In this document: in pieces, positions 46,228 to 54,596 of the stretch | Position numbering within the stretch: position 1 is the stretch's first letter | Layout of the letters: each line of letters starts with the position of its first letter | Assembly (NCBI GenBank): GCA_963741355.1 | Contig: CAVUIG010000030.1 | Coordinates: 1-64,000, forward strand | Direction: 5' to 3' | Length of the DNA: 64,000 nucleotides | Source: CAIWHR01 sp963741355 | GTDB taxonomy: Bacteria; Pseudomonadota; Gammaproteobacteria; Burkholderiales; Casimicrobiaceae | Notes under the pieces: generated by a model | Database searches by the model: none | Told to the model about the DNA's origin: nothing | What the model saw: only the letters and a program-made list of their open reading frames with translations | Program-made: the position numbers and the translations under genes

Positions 46228-46308
46228 CTCCGCTTTAGCCGTATTTGCAACGGAATCCTTGAGCCGGATGGCCGTCGCGCGCCCGCAAGCTGGTTCAAAT
46301 CGGCGCTC
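46228..46308 (-). promoter_or_regulatory. SAM-II (metA/metX-type) riboswitch candidate
   Basis: Read on the minus strand, GCGCC then GATTTGAACC, AGCTTGC and GGGCGC form a first stem and loop. A variable hairpin (ACGG..ATCC ggctcaa GGAT.CCGT) follows, then GCAAATACGGCTAAAGCGG. The blocks GATTTG, GCTTGC, AAA and GCTAAAG, in this order inside such a stem, are the conserved core of the SAM-II class found before metA and metX. With the terminator just downstream, it should stop transcription when S-adenosylmethionine is plentiful. Covariance-model confirmation was not possible here. Confidence 0.78.
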
Positions 46309-46444
46309 ATGGCCATTTTATCCCGGCGGCCATGGATTGCCTAATGGCCCCTCGGCGCCGGCCGAGGTCGCGCCGGACCGGCCCAAGGCGGCCTCGAAAA
46401 CCCTCCGGCCGGCGCACCCATCCGGTTGTCCCTCTTGCCGATTT

Positions 46445-46476
46445 CATGACATTGGAATAACATGACATTGGAATAA
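46445..46476. repeat. Perfect 16-bp tandem direct repeat
   Basis: CATGACATTGGAATAA occurs twice head to tail (46445-46460 and 46461-46476). It lies in the AT-rich centre of the divergent region between metXW and the cytochrome-like gene. Tandem half-sites of this size can be operators, but no known regulator consensus is matched. Confidence 0.6.
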
Positions 46477-46564
46477 TTTACCCCCGTCGAGGCGTGAGAG
46501 CCCTCCGCTTCGGCCGCGCTGTTTCCCGCGCCCACGGGCGCCCTAGATAGTTGGAAGGCCCGCG

Positions 46565-47795
46565 ATGAAACGTTCCGCCTCGCTCGGAGTTGCATTCCTC
46601 GCCGTACTCGCCTGCGCATGGTCGCTCCAGGCAGTTGCGCAGTCGACCGGCAGCGCCAACAAAGGGGCGTCGGAATACAAAACGTTGGGCTGCAACCAGT
46701 GCCACGGGCCCGACCCGCGCATCGGTGACGCGACGGTGGGGACTACCAACCCGATCCTCATGAGCGCAGCGCGCGATCCCGCTTGGATCGACTACGCGTT
46801 GGGCATTTACAACCTAGGGGGCTACGTCGACTCGATTCGGGCCATGCCGAATTACCTGCTGCTCTTCGGCGACATCGCCGAGTACTTTTACGCATGCAAG
46901 ATCACCCCCTTGCCCGGGCCTTGTGACCTCACCGAGGGCGCAGGTGGGGGTGGCGGCGGTGGCGGCGGTGGCGGTGGCGGCGGTGGTGGCGGTGGCGGCG
47001 GCGGCGTACGCGGCGAACTACGGCGGGCTCGTGGTGGAATTCGCCCGCCAATCCGAAAGCGGATGGGGCGTCAACTTCTCGCACCAGGGCAACCAGATAT
47101 TCGCGACCTGGTACACCTACGACATGCACGGGAAGGCATGGTGGCTGTCGATGTTGGCGACGCAGGGGACCAACGGAACCTTCACCGGCAAACATTCTCG
47201 CGAGCCAGGGAACCGGGTTCAACGCTCCAAGCCCGGCGCCGGCCACGCCGGTCGGCTCGGGATCGATCACGTTCACCGATGCGTCCAACGGATCGTTCAC
47301 CTACACGCTCAACGGCTACAGCAGCCAGACCAAGGCGCTGACGAAGTTCGCCTACTCGACGGTGCCGACGTGCATCTACAGCGCGCAGCCGAACTTCGCC
47401 ACCGCCACCAACTACCAGGACCTCTGGTGGGTGCCCAGCCGAATCGGGCTGGGGCATCAACATCACCCATCAGGGAAGCCAGATCTTCGCGACCTGGTAC
47501 AGCTACGACGTCGACGGCTCGCCGCTGTGGCTTTCGGTGCTCGCCGACAACCAGGGCAGTGGCGTTTACGGCGGCACGATCTATCACGGACGTCGGGGCC
47601 GAACTGGAACGCCTACAACCCCGGCGCGGTCGTGCAAGAGTCCGGTCGGAAACGCGACTTCACGTTCCCCAACGGCGACAATTTGAAACTCGAGCACGAC
47701 CGTCCAGGTGGCCGGCATGGCGAGCGGGACGACGATCACCAAGCAGCTCTCGCGATTCCTGTTCGCCGCAGGCCGCCGGCACCGTCTGCCAATAG
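46565..47795 (+). pseudogene. Exported cytochrome c - polyglycine - tandem repeat-domain protein (many frameshifts)
   Basis: The signal peptide is KRSASLGVAFLAVLACAWSLQAVAQ. A heme c site, YKTLGCNQCHGPDPR, opens a small cytochrome-like domain. About twenty glycines follow (GGTGGC repeats, 46945-47003). Two copies of a beta-rich domain come next: SGWGVNFSHQGNQIFATWYTYDMHGKAWWLSMLA and WGINITHQGSQIFATWYSYDVDGSPLWLSVLADNQGS. The end is QLSRFLFAAAGTVCQ. At least six frame changes interrupt it after 46990, including a compensating pair at 47025-47060. Corrected length is about 410 residues. It is probably periplasmic or surface-exposed and redox-active. Confidence 0.65.
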
Positions 47796-47806
47796 ATCCC
47801 GCCGAG

Positions 47807-48717
47807 TCAGGCCGCGGCGGATGTGCCGACGCGACGCCCGTCGGGCCCGACAGCGACGTAGCGCAGACCCTGCGCGGCAAGGAACGCCTCGCCGCGCTCC
47901 TTCCTGCAGCATTGCGATCGTCGCGCAACTTCCCGCGACGATGCACAGAGGCGCCACCACGCTGACCGACTGCCAGTGCGCGACGGGCATTCCCGTGCGC
48001 GGATTGAGAATGTGACAGTAGCGGCGGCCGTCGAGATCGAAAAACGCTCGTAATCGCCGCTGGTCGCGACCGCGCCGTCGGCGAGCTCGACGTAGGCGAT
48101 GACCGCACCGTCGCGCCGCGGATGCCGGATGCCGACGCGCCACGGCGCCCCGTCGGCCTGCGCGCCGACCGCGCGCACGTCGCCGGCGAGGTCGACGAGC
48201 GCGTGTGCAACGCCGGCGTCGCGCAGGATCGTCGCCGCGCGGTCGGCCGCGTATTCCTTGCCGATGCCGCCGAAGTCGATTTCCATGCCGGCGCGCGGCA
48301 GGCGCACGCGAGCGTTGTCCCGTTCGACGTCGCTCCATCCGATCAACGCGCACGCGGCGGCGAGCGCCTCCGACTCCGGCAGGCGCGGCGGCCGGGCGCG
48401 GAAATCCCAGCAGCGGCGCAGCACGCCCGCCGTGATGTCGAACAATCCGCCGGAGAGTTCGTGGCAGCGCTGCGCGTAGTCGAGGAGCGCTGCGGTCTCC
48501 GCGTCAATCGTGACGGCGATCGCCGCCCGCCGCGCGGTTGATCCGCGTGGTGACGCTGTCGTCGAGGTAACGCGAGTATTTCGCCTCGATGCGCTGCACG
48601 TCGGCGACGGCGGCGGCGGCGGCGCGACGCGCCGCCGCCGGGTCCGCCGCGAATGAGCTGCAGCTCGTTCTCCGAGGCCATCGCGCGAAACGTCACGCGC
48701 AGGACCGGCATCTTCAT
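47807..48717 (-). pseudogene. apbE: ApbE-family FAD:protein FMN transferase (about four frameshifts)
   Basis: The pieces read in order are VLRVTFRAMASENELQL, IEAKYSRYLDDSVTTRIN, AETAALLDYAQRCHELSGGLFDITAGVLRRCWDF, AGMEIDFGGIGKEYAADRAATILRDAGVAHALVDLAGDVRAVG, YCHILNPRTGMPVAHWQSVSVVAPLCIVAGSCATIAMLQ and FLAAQGLRYVAVGPDGR. These match ApbE throughout, including GGIGKEYAAD and HILNPRTG. Breaks lie near 48665, 48540, 48030 and 47895. ApbE attaches FMN to Thr/Ser of exported proteins. No signal peptide is visible here. It is last in the TlpA-DUF4266-DUF3570-ApbE cluster. Confidence 0.75.
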
Positions 48718-48749
48718 GGGACCCCGTCAGGCCGGATCGGCCGCCGGCG

Positions 48750-49880
48750 TCAGAAATTCTTGGTGATGCCCGCGATGATCCAGCGCGCCGAAAACGGCAG
48801 GATACCCGGACTGCCGCCGCCGATCCGCCAGTTCGACTGCTGACGATAGAAATCCACGCGCACGTCGGCCGACCAGCCGTCGCCGAACGACTTCGCGACG
48901 TCGAGGCCGACCGTGAACGCGCCGAACGCCGCGAGCCGCGTATCGGCCGTATAGGGGTCGCCGAACACGAGGCCATTGCCGAGCGGCGGGCCAAAATAGA
49001 AATCCGCCGAGCTCTGCGTGTAGTAGCGGAATGCCGGCGTCACGCTGAAGCCCTGCGGCAGCGGCTGCACCCAGGCCGCGCTGAAGGTGTTGGAGACGCT
49101 GCCCCACGAATCCGTCAGCAGCCGATAGGACAGCCGCAGCGTCGCGTCCTGCGCAGCAAAATATTCGTTGTAGCGCGTCAGCCACGCGAAGACGTTGCGC
49201 TCGGAGGGCCGGTGGTCGAACGTCTTGTACGGATCGTCGTAGTAGCCGTGGCCGTGCGCGTACGTGATGTTGGAGTTCACGATCGACGTCGGCGACAGCG
49301 CCTGCGTGATCCCGAGCAGGAACTCGACGGTGTTGCGCGGCGCGTTCGACACGACGCCGTTGGTGGGATTGAGGCGGTCGCTCGTGCCGGCGAAGCCGAA
49401 GGCGTAGGTCGTATTGCGATCGTCGGAGAAGATGCGCACGTCGACTCCCGCCGCCGCGCGAAAGATAATCCTGCTCGGACGAGGCGACGCCGCCGACGGA
49501 CAGCGACCAGCCGTTGAAGTACTTGGTCACCTTGGCTTCGCCTGCGGTCCGGTAATCGCCGACACCCTGATGCGACGCGCCGGTCAGCGCGTTGAAGAAG
49601 AGCGGCGACGCCCCCGACATCGCGTCGTAGACGACCGATCCCTCGACCTCCAGCGTGTCGTCGACCGGCACGAGCGCATAGAGCGTGGGGCTTTGCACCG
49701 TCATCCGATCGGCGCCCGGCTGCCAGTCGCGATAGTTGAGATACTTGAGCTCGACGACGCCGTGATCGTGCACCGACTGCGCGGCGGCGCTGGCCGGGAG
49801 CATGCCCGGGCAGCGCGAGTGCCGCGGCGAGAAGCGCGCCCGCCCCGCTCGCGAGGTCGGGTGCGCGCTTTTTTGCACAC
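48750..49880 (-). CDS. DUF3570 outer-membrane beta-barrel protein (two frameshifts)
   Basis: The mature part begins ASAAAQSVHDHGVVELKYLNYRDWQPGADRMTVQSPTLYALVPVDDTLEVEGSVVYDAMSGASPLFFNAL. It continues in a second frame as VRIFSDDRNTTYAFGFAGTSDRLNPTNGVV and ends with a typical outer-membrane strand, FSARWIIAGITKNF. The signal peptide (ASGAGALLAAALALPGHAP) lies in a third frame from GTG 49880. Breaks are near 49805 and 49460. The family has about 370 residues and is predicted to be a barrel. It accompanies DUF4266 and ApbE genes in other proteobacteria. Its function is unknown. Confidence 0.8.
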
Positions 49881-49937
49881 ACCGGCCCCGGCTGCACAAT
49901 CGCCGCACCGCGCCGGTGCCGCGCCCGTCGCTTGCGT

Positions 49938-50156
49938 TCAGTTGCAGCCACAGCCGCCGCCGCCGACGCCGTAGCCGCCGGTCGCGGCTTCCTTGCTGGT
50001 GTAGATGTGCTGCTCCAGCGTCGTCTGCAGCGGATCGGGATCGATCTGCATCGACGGCTTGGCGAGATCGCCCTTCTCCCACGGCTGCGGCGGCTGCAGC
50101 GTCGCGCAGCCGCCCAATGCGAGGGCGAGCATCAGCAGAAACAAATCATTTCGCAT
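49938..50156 (-). CDS. DUF4266 small lipoprotein
   Basis: A 72-residue lipoprotein. The signal and lipobox are LFLLMLALALGGCATLQPPQPWEKGDLA, with the acylated Cys in LGGC. The family-specific tail is EQHIYTSKEAATGGYGVGGGGCGCN, ending with two Cys. GGGAGG stands just before the ATG. Its gene sits between the TlpA-like and DUF3570 genes, 30 bases after the former. The glycine/Cys tail could bind metal or be modified; this is inference. Confidence 0.85.
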   Translation of the reverse strand: MRNDLFLLMLALALGGCATLQPPQPWEKGDLAKPSMQIDPDPLQTTLEQHIYTSKEAATGGYGVGGGGCGCN

Positions 50157-50186
50157 GCATGCCTCCCTTCAGGGATGCGGCCGTCG

Positions 50187-50717
50187 TCAGCGCGCCGCGA
50201 TCAGGGCGGCGATCTGGCGCTCGAGCTCCGCCTTGCGCTCGTCCTTGAATCCGTATTCGACGCCGGCGACGCGGCCCTGCGCGTCGATGAGATAAGAATT
50301 GGGCATCGCCTTCACGCCGTACGCGGCCGGCACCTGTCCCTTGGGGTCGAACACGATCGTGAACGCCGCCGGAACCTGCTGCAGGAAGCGCTGCGCGTCG
50401 GCGTCGCGCTTGTCGACGTTGATGCCGACCACGGTGAAGCCTTTCGCGCCGTACTTGCGCTGCATCTCGCTCATCCACGGGAACGATTGCCGGCACGGGC
50501 CGCACCACGACGCCCAGAAATCGACGTAGACGACGCGCCCGCGCAGCTTTTCCAGCGAGACGATCTCGCCCGTGCCGTCCGGCAGCGCGAAGGCCGGCGC
50601 CGGCGCTCCGGACTCGACCGCGGCTGCCGACGGGACAATGGCAACGGCGAATGCGGCCACCGCGCACACGCCGATGCACGCGCGCAGCCTGGCGGGCAGG
50701 CGGATGGGAAATGTCAT
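50187..50717 (-). CDS. TlpA-like periplasmic thioredoxin
   Basis: A 176-residue exported thioredoxin-fold protein. The signal peptide is RLRACIGVCAVAAFAVAIVPSAAA. The active site is FWASWCGPCRQSFPWMSEMQ, with C72 and C75, and the cis-Pro is in VKAMPNSYLID. The insert SLEKLRGRVVYVDFW is typical of TlpA/ResA. It probably keeps Cys in periplasmic proteins reduced, perhaps those of the DUF4266 tail or of the heme site in the neighbouring cytochrome gene. It is first in its cluster. Confidence 0.85.
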   Translation of the reverse strand: MTFPIRLPARLRACIGVCAVAAFAVAIVPSAAAVESGAPAPAFALPDGTGEIVSLEKLRGRVVYVDFWASWCGPCRQSFPWMSEMQRKYGAKGFTVVGINVDKRDADAQRFLQQVPAAFTIVFDPKGQVPAAYGVKAMPNSYLIDAQGRVAGVEYGFKDERKAELERQIAALIAAR

Positions 50718-50821
50718 GACAATGTCATTATTGCACAGCGCGCGCGCGTGGGCGAGCGCCCGGGACCTGCCACGGCAAACACGTCGGCTTGTCCGGAATT
50801 CCGAGGTCCCGCGGAAGCGCT

Positions 50822-52558
50822 TCAGACGTTGAGCTTGTCGAGCAGCGCCGCGAGCTTCACCGGATCGTCCTGGCGGCGCATGCGGTCGACCACGGGCTTG
50901 GCCCGCGCGACCTCGGTGGTGAGGACGCGCTGCTTGACCGAGAGCAGGTGCGCCGGATGCATCGACAGGTTGCGCAGCCCGAGGCCGAGCAGCAGCCGCG
51001 TCAGCGCGACCTCCCCCGCCATCTCGCCGCAGACCGCGATCGAGACCTTGGCGCGGTTGGCGGCGTCGATCGACATCGCGAGGAGCTTCAGCACCGCCGG
51101 GTGCAGCGGATCGTAGAGATGCGATACCGCGTCGTCGGCGCGGTCGATGGCGAGCGTGTACTGGATGAGGTCGTTGGTCCCGATCGACAGGAAATCGAGC
51201 TTGGCGAGGAACGACGAGATCGCGAGCGCCGCCGCCGGTATCTCGATCATGCCGCCGACCTTGATGCCCGAGTCGAACGGCACGCCCTGCTCGCGCAGCG
51301 TTTCCTTCGCCTGCGCGATCAGGTCGAGCGTCTGGTTGATCTCGGACGCCGACGCCAGCATCGGGATCAGGATGCGCACGTTGCCGTAATGCGACGCGCG
51401 CAGGATCGCGCGAAGCTGCGTGAGGAAGAGCCGCGGCTCGGCGAGACAGAAACGAATCGCGCGAAGGCCCAGCGCGGGATTCGGCGCGACACGAACCAGT
51501 CCGTCCAGGCCCCAGATCTGCTTGTCGGCGCCAAGGTCGAACGTCCGGATCGTCACCGGCTTCCCGTGCATGCCCTCGGCGACGGCGCGATAGGCCTCGA
51601 ACTGCTCGTCCTCCGACGGCAGCCCGTCACGGTTGAGGAAGAGGAATTCCGAGCGGAACAGGCCGATCCCCGACGCGCCGTTCTCGAGGGCCTGGGGAAG
51701 GTCCCCCGGAAGCTCGATGTTGGCGAAGAGCTCGATCTCGGCGCCGTCGATCGTCGTCGCCGGCTTGGTCTTGAGCCGCTTGAGCTTCGCCCGTTCGAGA
51801 CCCAGCTCGCCCTGCTTCAGCCGGTATTCGGCGAGCACCGACTTGTCGGGATTGACGATGACGACATGGTTGGTGCCGTCGATGATGAGGAGCTCGTTTT
51901 CCCGGATCAGCGCGCGCGCGTTGTGCGCGGCGACGACCGCGGGCACCGCGAGGCTCCGCGCAACGATCGCCGTGTGCGACGTCACGCCGCCGAGGTCGGT
52001 GAGGAATCCGGCGTAACGGTGCTGCTTGAACTGGATGACGTCGGCCGGCGAGAGATCGTGCGCGACCAGGATGGTGTGCTGCTCGGCGCCGGGCGGCGAG
52101 ACGGCGCCGGGCCGCCCGAGCAGGCGCTTCAACACCCGCTCGACGACGTGGATCACGTCGGCCTTGCGCTCGCGCAGGTACTCGTCCTCGATCTGGTCGA
52201 ACTGCTCGACCAGGACGTTCATCTGCTGGGTAAGCGCCCACTCGGCGTTGCAGTGCTGCTCGGCGATGATCTTCTTGGGCACGTCCGACAGCGTCGGATC
52301 GTTCAGGATCATCCAGTGCACGTCGAGGAACGCGCCGAACTCGGCGGGCGCGTCGCCGCCGGTCATCGCGCCGTGCAGGCCCTCGAGCTCGGTCTGCACT
52401 TCATGGATCGCGGTCGCGAAGCGCGCGATCTCGGCCTCGACCTTCGCCTGCGAAATGGCGTAGTGCGCGACCTCGAGCATCGCGTGCGAGACGAGCTGCG
52501 CCCGTCCGATCGCGATTCCGCCCGATACGCCGATTCCGTGCAGTGCAAAGCTGGCCAT
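50822..52558 (-). CDS. ptsI: Phosphoenolpyruvate-protein phosphotransferase (Enzyme I)
   Basis: A 578-residue Enzyme I. The phospho-His loop is GGVTSHTAIVARSLAVPAVV. The PEP-binding barrel holds GIGLFRSEFLFLNRDGLPSEDEQF, TIRTFDLGADKQ, GIMIEIPAAA-like IKVGGMIEIPAAAL and SIGTNDLIQYTLAIDRAD. The conserved Cys is in AVCGEMAGE. It transfers phosphate from PEP to HPr. No sugar-specific permease is present in the window, so this PTS is probably regulatory. Confidence 0.95.
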   Translation of the reverse strand: MASFALHGIGVSGGIAIGRAQLVSHAMLEVAHYAISQAKVEAEIARFATAIHEVQTELEGLHGAMTGGDAPAEFGAFLDVHWMILNDPTLSDVPKKIIAEQHCNAEWALTQQMNVLVEQFDQIEDEYLRERKADVIHVVERVLKRLLGRPGAVSPPGAEQHTILVAHDLSPADVIQFKQHRYAGFLTDLGGVTSHTAIVARSLAVPAVVAAHNARALIRENELLIIDGTNHVVIVNPDKSVLAEYRLKQGELGLERAKLKRLKTKPATTIDGAEIELFANIELPGDLPQALENGASGIGLFRSEFLFLNRDGLPSEDEQFEAYRAVAEGMHGKPVTIRTFDLGADKQIWGLDGLVRVAPNPALGLRAIRFCLAEPRLFLTQLRAILRASHYGNVRILIPMLASASEINQTLDLIAQAKETLREQGVPFDSGIKVGGMIEIPAAALAISSFLAKLDFLSIGTNDLIQYTLAIDRADDAVSHLYDPLHPAVLKLLAMSIDAANRAKVSIAVCGEMAGEVALTRLLLGLGLRNLSMHPAHLLSVKQRVLTTEVARAKPVVDRMRRQDDPVKLAALLDKLNV

Positions 52559-52605
52559 TCGCGGTCATCCGTCCAGGGCGGCCAACCCGGATGTCGGCCG
52601 CCGCG

Positions 52606-52875
52606 CTACTCGCCCTCGCCGAAGTAATCGCCCACCAACGCGGTGAGCGCCGCCATCGCGTCGGCCTCGTCCGGGCCGTCGGTGATGAGCGTCACTTTCG
52701 CCCCCTTGCCCGCCGCAAGCATCATGACACCCATGATGCTCTTGGCGTTCACTTTGCGGTTGTTGCGCGCCATCATGACGTCGCACTGGAATTGCGCCGC
52801 GAGCTGGGTGAGCTTCGCCGAGGCCCGCGCGTGCATCCCCAGCTTGTTCACGATCTCAACCTCGCGTTGCTGCAT
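52606..52875 (-). CDS. ptsH: Phosphocarrier protein HPr
   Basis: An 89-residue HPr: MQQREVEIVNKLGMHARASAKLTQLAAQFQ, with phospho-His at H15, and NAKSIMGVMMLAAGKG with the regulatory-type S46. Its start overlaps the EIIA gene by 20 bases and ptsI follows 47 bases downstream, the usual betaproteobacterial order. A Ser at 46 would allow HPr kinase control; no hprK is in the window. Confidence 0.95.
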   Translation of the reverse strand: MQQREVEIVNKLGMHARASAKLTQLAAQFQCDVMMARNNRKVNAKSIMGVMMLAAGKGAKVTLITDGPDEADAMAALTALVGDYFGEGE

Positions 52876-53269
52876 AGACCGGGTCCACGTCGATGTGCAG
52901 AACGCCGTCGCACGCGCCCGACACCGCCTTCCTGATCATCGTGTCCATGCCCTTGTCGCGGTAGGTGAACGCCCGCACCAGCATCGGCAGGTTGACCCCG
53001 GCCACGCCTTCGATATGGCCGGGAACGAGCAGCTTGCAGGCGAGGTTGGCGGGCGTCGCGCCGTAGATGTCGCACAGCACGATCACGCCCTCGCCGGTGT
53101 CGAGCCGCACGAGCTGCTCGCGCGCCGCCGGCATGAGCTGCAGCGGGTCATCGGTCGCCGCCACCGACAGCACCTCGAACTGCGGCGGGCGCTTGCCGAG
53201 CACATGGGTCACCGCCCGGGCGAGGCTTTCCCCGAGCGAGTCGTGCGCGATGATCAGGACGCCGATCAT
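52856..53269 (-). CDS. PTS system EIIA, mannose family
   Basis: A 137-residue EIIA(Man)-type protein starting MIGVLIIAHDSLGESLARAVTHVLG, with the phospho-His at H9. It continues VIVLCDIYGATPANLACKLL and VNLPMLVRAFTYRDKGMD. It takes phosphate from HPr. No EIIB, EIIC or EIID is adjacent, which fits a regulatory role in betaproteobacteria. Starts further upstream (MSHFARN...) are possible but do not match family length. Confidence 0.92.
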   Translation of the reverse strand: MIGVLIIAHDSLGESLARAVTHVLGKRPPQFEVLSVAATDDPLQLMPAAREQLVRLDTGEGVIVLCDIYGATPANLACKLLVPGHIEGVAGVNLPMLVRAFTYRDKGMDTMIRKAVSGACDGVLHIDVDPVYAATRG

Positions 53270-53468
53270 GGCCGCGGTCCGTGCGCCGCCATGATCGGGA
53301 GATGCGTTGCGGGCGAAATGGCTCATGCGCGTAAGCGATACCCGGAACCCCACCGGCTCCCCGGCGAGCGAGCATTGATGTTAGCACGCGCTCCGCGAGC
53401 GAATCGCGCGGCCGGCGGATTCCCCGGCTTAGGGAGGGTGGCTCGGCGGCGCGCCGCACCGGTTCGCC

Positions 53469-54410
53469 TCAGGCGCAGGCGCGAACGAGCGCGTCGGCGA
53501 ACATGCCGGCGACGTCGAAGCCGCTCTGCTCGGTGATCTCGACGAAGCAGGTGGGACTCGTCACATTGATTTCGGTGAGATGCTCGCCGATGACGTCGAG
53601 GCCCACGACGAGGAGCCCCTCGGCCCAGAGCTTCGGCCCGAGCGCCTGCGCGATCCTGCGGTCCTGCGCGGTCAGCGGGCGGGCGACGCCGCGGCCGCCG
53701 GCGGCGAGGTTGCCGCGCGTCTCGCCCGGCTTCGGGATCCGCGCCAGCGCGTGCGGCACGGGCTCTCCGGCGATCAGGATCACCCGCTTGTCGCCGTCCA
53801 CGATCGCGGGGATGTAGCGCTGCGCCATCACGGTCCGCGCGCCGTCGCGGCTCACCGTCTCGATGATGACGTTGCGGTTCGGATCGTCGCCCCGAATCCG
53901 GAAAATGGACGTGCCGCCCATGCCGTCGAGCGGCTTCAGGATCACGTCGCCATGGGCGTCGATGAACGCGTTGATCCGGCCGGCATCCCGCGTGACCAGC
54001 GTCGGCGCGACGAATTCGGTGAAGCCCGCGATCGCCATCTTCTCGTTGTGATCGCGGATCGCGCGCGGCCGGTTGAACACCCGCGCGCCGGCGCGCTCCG
54101 CGGCCTCGAGCAGGTACGTGGCGTAGACGTACTCCATGTCGAACGGCGGATCCTTGCGCATGAGGACGGCCGAGAAATCCGCCAGTGCGCGATCCTCCGG
54201 CGCACCGGCTGTGTACCAGTCGTGATCGCCGGGACGGACTTCGAGCGGGACGACCCGCGCCGCCGTCGTCTCCTTCGTCCAGTAAAGATCGGCGGCTTCC
54301 AGCGCGAAGATACGGTGGCCGCGCGCGGTGAGCGCGCGCATCATCGCGATGCTCGTGTCCTTGTAGGCCTTGAGTGCCGGCAACGGGTCGAGGATGAAGG
54401 CGAAGTCCAT
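53469..54410 (-). CDS. gshB: Glutathione synthetase
   Basis: A 313-residue ATP-grasp ligase. It starts MDFAFILDPLPALKAYKDTSIAMMRALTARGHRIFALE. It carries DPPFDMEYVYATYLLEAAERAGARVFNRPRAIRDHNEKM, the ATP-grasp segment DVILKPLDGMGGTSIFRI and VGLDVIGEHLTEINVTSPT with the magnesium-binding Glu and Asn. It joins gamma-glutamylcysteine and glycine. In betaproteobacteria it commonly precedes the EIIA-ptsH-ptsI genes, as here, 199 bases upstream. Confidence 0.95.
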   Translation of the reverse strand: MDFAFILDPLPALKAYKDTSIAMMRALTARGHRIFALEAADLYWTKETTAARVVPLEVRPGDHDWYTAGAPEDRALADFSAVLMRKDPPFDMEYVYATYLLEAAERAGARVFNRPRAIRDHNEKMAIAGFTEFVAPTLVTRDAGRINAFIDAHGDVILKPLDGMGGTSIFRIRGDDPNRNVIIETVSRDGARTVMAQRYIPAIVDGDKRVILIAGEPVPHALARIPKPGETRGNLAAGGRGVARPLTAQDRRIAQALGPKLWAEGLLVVGLDVIGEHLTEINVTSPTCFVEITEQSGFDVAGMFADALVRACA

Positions 54411-54596
54411 GAGATCGCGGGCTCGGGTGTCGGGGGCGCGGTCCGATCCGGACGGCGGCAAAACGGGCTCATGCTACCGCAACGCGCCGTTGTCCGGCCG
54501 CCGGCGATCCACGACGGCACGAGCGGCGACTTTGCGCGAAGGGGCTCGCGCGTCTTACGTGGTCGAGGCGGCGAAGCGGCTCGCCTCCCCTGCAAA

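Noticed and set aside
46945..47003. Glycine-coding GGTGGC repeat considered as a phase-variation tract
   Set aside because: Changes by whole hexamers keep frame, and the frame breaks nearby are explained as well by the general indel problem of this region.
49938..50010. YTSKEAATGG in the DUF4266 tail considered as an ApbE flavinylation site
   Set aside because: It lacks the Asp/Ser-Gly-Ala-Thr pattern of known FMN attachment motifs. From memory, the Thr is not a constant residue in the family.
52856..52875. 20-base overlap of the EIIA and ptsH genes as a possible frame error
   Set aside because: Both proteins are full length with normal ends (EIIA ...DPVYAATRG, HPr MQQREVEIV), so the overlap is real and only indicates coupling.
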